A DNA stretch of 15,924 nucleotides, from positions 1-15,924 of the forward strand of contig CAMJPH010000057.1 of the NCBI GenBank assembly GCA_946407715.1, given 5' to 3'. The notes under the pieces were generated by a model. That model saw only the letters and a list, made by a program, of their open reading frames with translations, had not been told where the DNA came from and searched no databases. Below are positions 15,145 to 15,924 of the stretch, one piece after another; position 1 is the stretch's first letter; the number at the start of each line of letters is the position of its first letter. This DNA is from an uncultured Bacteroidales bacterium (lineage in GTDB: Bacteria > Bacteroidota > Bacteroidia > Bacteroidales > WCHB1-69). A program made the position numbers and the translations under genes.

Positions 15145-15531
15145 TGTCCCGAAGGGACAACAGCTCGGTAGGACGGCGTGCATTCCGATTACCAAAGACC
15201 CCGGAGGGGTCAAAGCTCGGTAGGAGGCAACGTTCCCCGCTTGTCACAGACCCCGATAGGGGGCAAAGCTCGGTAGAACGGTGCGAATCCCGTTTTCCAG
15301 AGACCCCGGAGGGGTCAAAGCTCGGTAGGAGGCAACGTTCCCCGCTTGTCACAGACCCCGATAGGGGGCAAAGCTCGGTAGGACGGTGTGCATCTCGATT
15401 ACCAAAGACCCCAGCAGAGGTCAAAGCTCGGTAGGAGGCAACGTTCCCCGCTTGCCACAGACCCCGATAGGGGGCAAAGCTCGGTAGATGAGACGTTTCC
15501 CGCGTTTACCCAAGCCCCGGCAGGGGCGACA
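15145..15531. repeat. Tandem hairpin array with alternating units, 52/53-bp period
   Basis: The core GCTCGGTAG occurs at 15163, 15215, 15268, 15320, 15373, 15426 and 15479, a spacing of 52 or 53 bp throughout. Each core follows a short hairpin such as GACCCC-GGA-GGGGTC (15197-15211). Two unit types alternate: one continues GGAGGCAACGTTCCCCGCTT, the other GACGGTGTGCATCTCGATT or close variants, so the true period is 105 bp. The ends are decayed (TGTCCC-GAA-GGGACA at 15145; GCCCC-GGCA-GGGGC at 15514). Because 105 is a multiple of 3, long spurious reading frames appear on both strands. Confidence 0.88.
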
Positions 15532-15567
15532 CGCGGTTACGGGATTGTGATCCAGCGGCGGATGTAG

Positions 15568-15586
15568 GGACGTGTTGCACACGTCC
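15568..15586. repeat. Short palindrome GGACGTGT-TGC-ACACGTCC
   Basis: Perfect 8-bp stem with a 3-nt loop between the tandem array and the MITE-like element. It is of the same general kind as the other GC-rich palindromes in this gene-free stretch. Confidence 0.7.
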
Positions 15587-15623
15587 GTGCCTGCGGGGAT
15601 CGCGAGAGGGATTGCAGCGGAAA

Positions 15624-15719
15624 TGTTTTTGGCCAGAAACGAATTGTAAATCATTGTCGTATAATGGGTTGTAGGGGCGAATAATCATTCGCCCCTACGG
15701 TAATGGCGGGCCAAAAACA
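15624..15719. mobile_element. MITE-like element with 11-bp terminal inverted repeats and 12-bp target duplication
   Basis: The 96-bp segment begins TGTTTTTGGCC (15624-15634) and ends GGCCAAAAACA (15709-15719), perfect inverted repeats. It is bordered on both sides by the direct repeat TTGCAGCGGAAA (15612-15623 and 15720-15731), as expected for a target-site duplication. The interior has a palindrome with 12-bp stem GTAGGGGCGAAT / ATTCGCCCCTAC (15671-15698) and no coding capacity, so mobilisation would need a transposase supplied elsewhere. No matching transposase is in the window. Confidence 0.7.
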
Positions 15720-15769
15720 TTGCAGCGGAAAGCCCGACGGCGCGGCGGCGGACAGTAACGAAACGGGTC

Positions 15770-15797
15770 GTAGAGACGCGCCATGGCACGTCTCTAC
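15770..15797. repeat. Dispersed palindrome GTAGAGACGCGCCATGGC...
   Basis: The stem GTAGAGACG pairs with CGTCTCTAC around a GCGCCATGGCA centre. A degraded copy, GGGACGCGCCATGACGTCTCTAC, sits at 14420-14442, on the opposite side of the repeat region, so this is a repeated motif rather than a single hairpin. Confidence 0.7.
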
Positions 15798-15893
15798 ATC
15801 TGCGGGACGCAGATGCCTCCATAGCCGCGCCGGCTCGCCCAAATAATAAAGACAAAAAAACAACAATCATCTGTTTATATCCGAATATTTTTG

Positions 15894-15901
15894 TACCTTT
15901 G
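15894..15901 (+). promoter_or_regulatory. Bacteroidetes-type -7 element TACCTTTG at the right edge
   Basis: TTTGTACCTTTGCGCGG matches TAnnTTTG and comes after an AT-rich stretch (15840-15893). It points right, so the gene it serves starts beyond the window. Confidence 0.6.
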
Positions 15902-15924
15902 CGCGGTTTTTATTGAAAATCAAA

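Noticed and set aside
15144..15434. A 96-codon + strand ORF and a 106-codon minus strand ORF over the tandem array
   Set aside because: Both arise because the 105-bp repeat is a multiple of three; the translations are just the repeat read in frame, with no start signals or protein-like composition.
15145..15531. CRISPR array
   Set aside because: The sequences between the constant cores are themselves repeated alternately, so they are not unique spacers, and no cas genes are nearby.

Overview
The window looks like a chromosomal segment of a Bacteroidales-type Bacteroidetes. Several genes are preceded by the phylum's TAnnTTTG -7 promoter element, there are few Shine-Dalgarno sequences, and signal peptides often end in Ala-Gln. 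The gene families also fit: PorT-like outer membrane barrels, an M23-LysM protein, an NHS-family nucleoside permease, and a flippase-like protein paired with RfaE2. I cannot name a species.

Positions 1-6210 are a type I restriction locus. It holds the 3' part of hsdS, an OLD-like ATPase/TOPRIM nuclease, a small DUF559 (PD-(D/E)XK) nuclease, and a full hsdR; hsdM is presumably off the left edge. hsdS and the OLD-like gene are AT-rich, while hsdR is clearly GC-rich. Exactly at the junction, the first 14 codons of hsdR occur twice (2539 and 3250), with the same amino acids and only synonymous differences. Between the two copies lies a cassette: a DUF559 gene flanked by two direct repeats of about 120 bp, each carrying GC-rich hairpins. 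The first hsdR start now runs through the repeat as a 63-codon ORF and overlaps the DUF559 start as ATGA. This junction is the most unusual part of the window.

Positions 6232-8953 are a tight + strand operon: a flippase-like membrane protein, heptose-1-phosphate adenylyltransferase RfaE2, and a secreted M23-LysM protein that appears to lack one active-site histidine. A convergent gap of 7-bp tandem repeats separates it from four minus-strand genes (9049-12315): nucleoside permease, FAH-family hydrolase, and two outer membrane barrels. Positions 12316-12550 are a divergent intergenic region with two different heptamer arrays and promoters on both strands. It leads to a GH114/TM1410-like lipoprotein (12551-13531) and an unrecognised secreted protein (13615-14394).

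Positions 14395-15924 hold no intact gene but dense repeat structure. There is a mirror-symmetric set of six hairpins around a fragment that reads like the end of a membrane protein on the minus strand. There is an array with 52/53-bp period of alternating hairpin units, and a 96-bp MITE-like element with 11-bp terminal inverted repeats and a 12-bp target duplication. Several dispersed palindromes and a promoter for a gene beyond the right edge complete the region.
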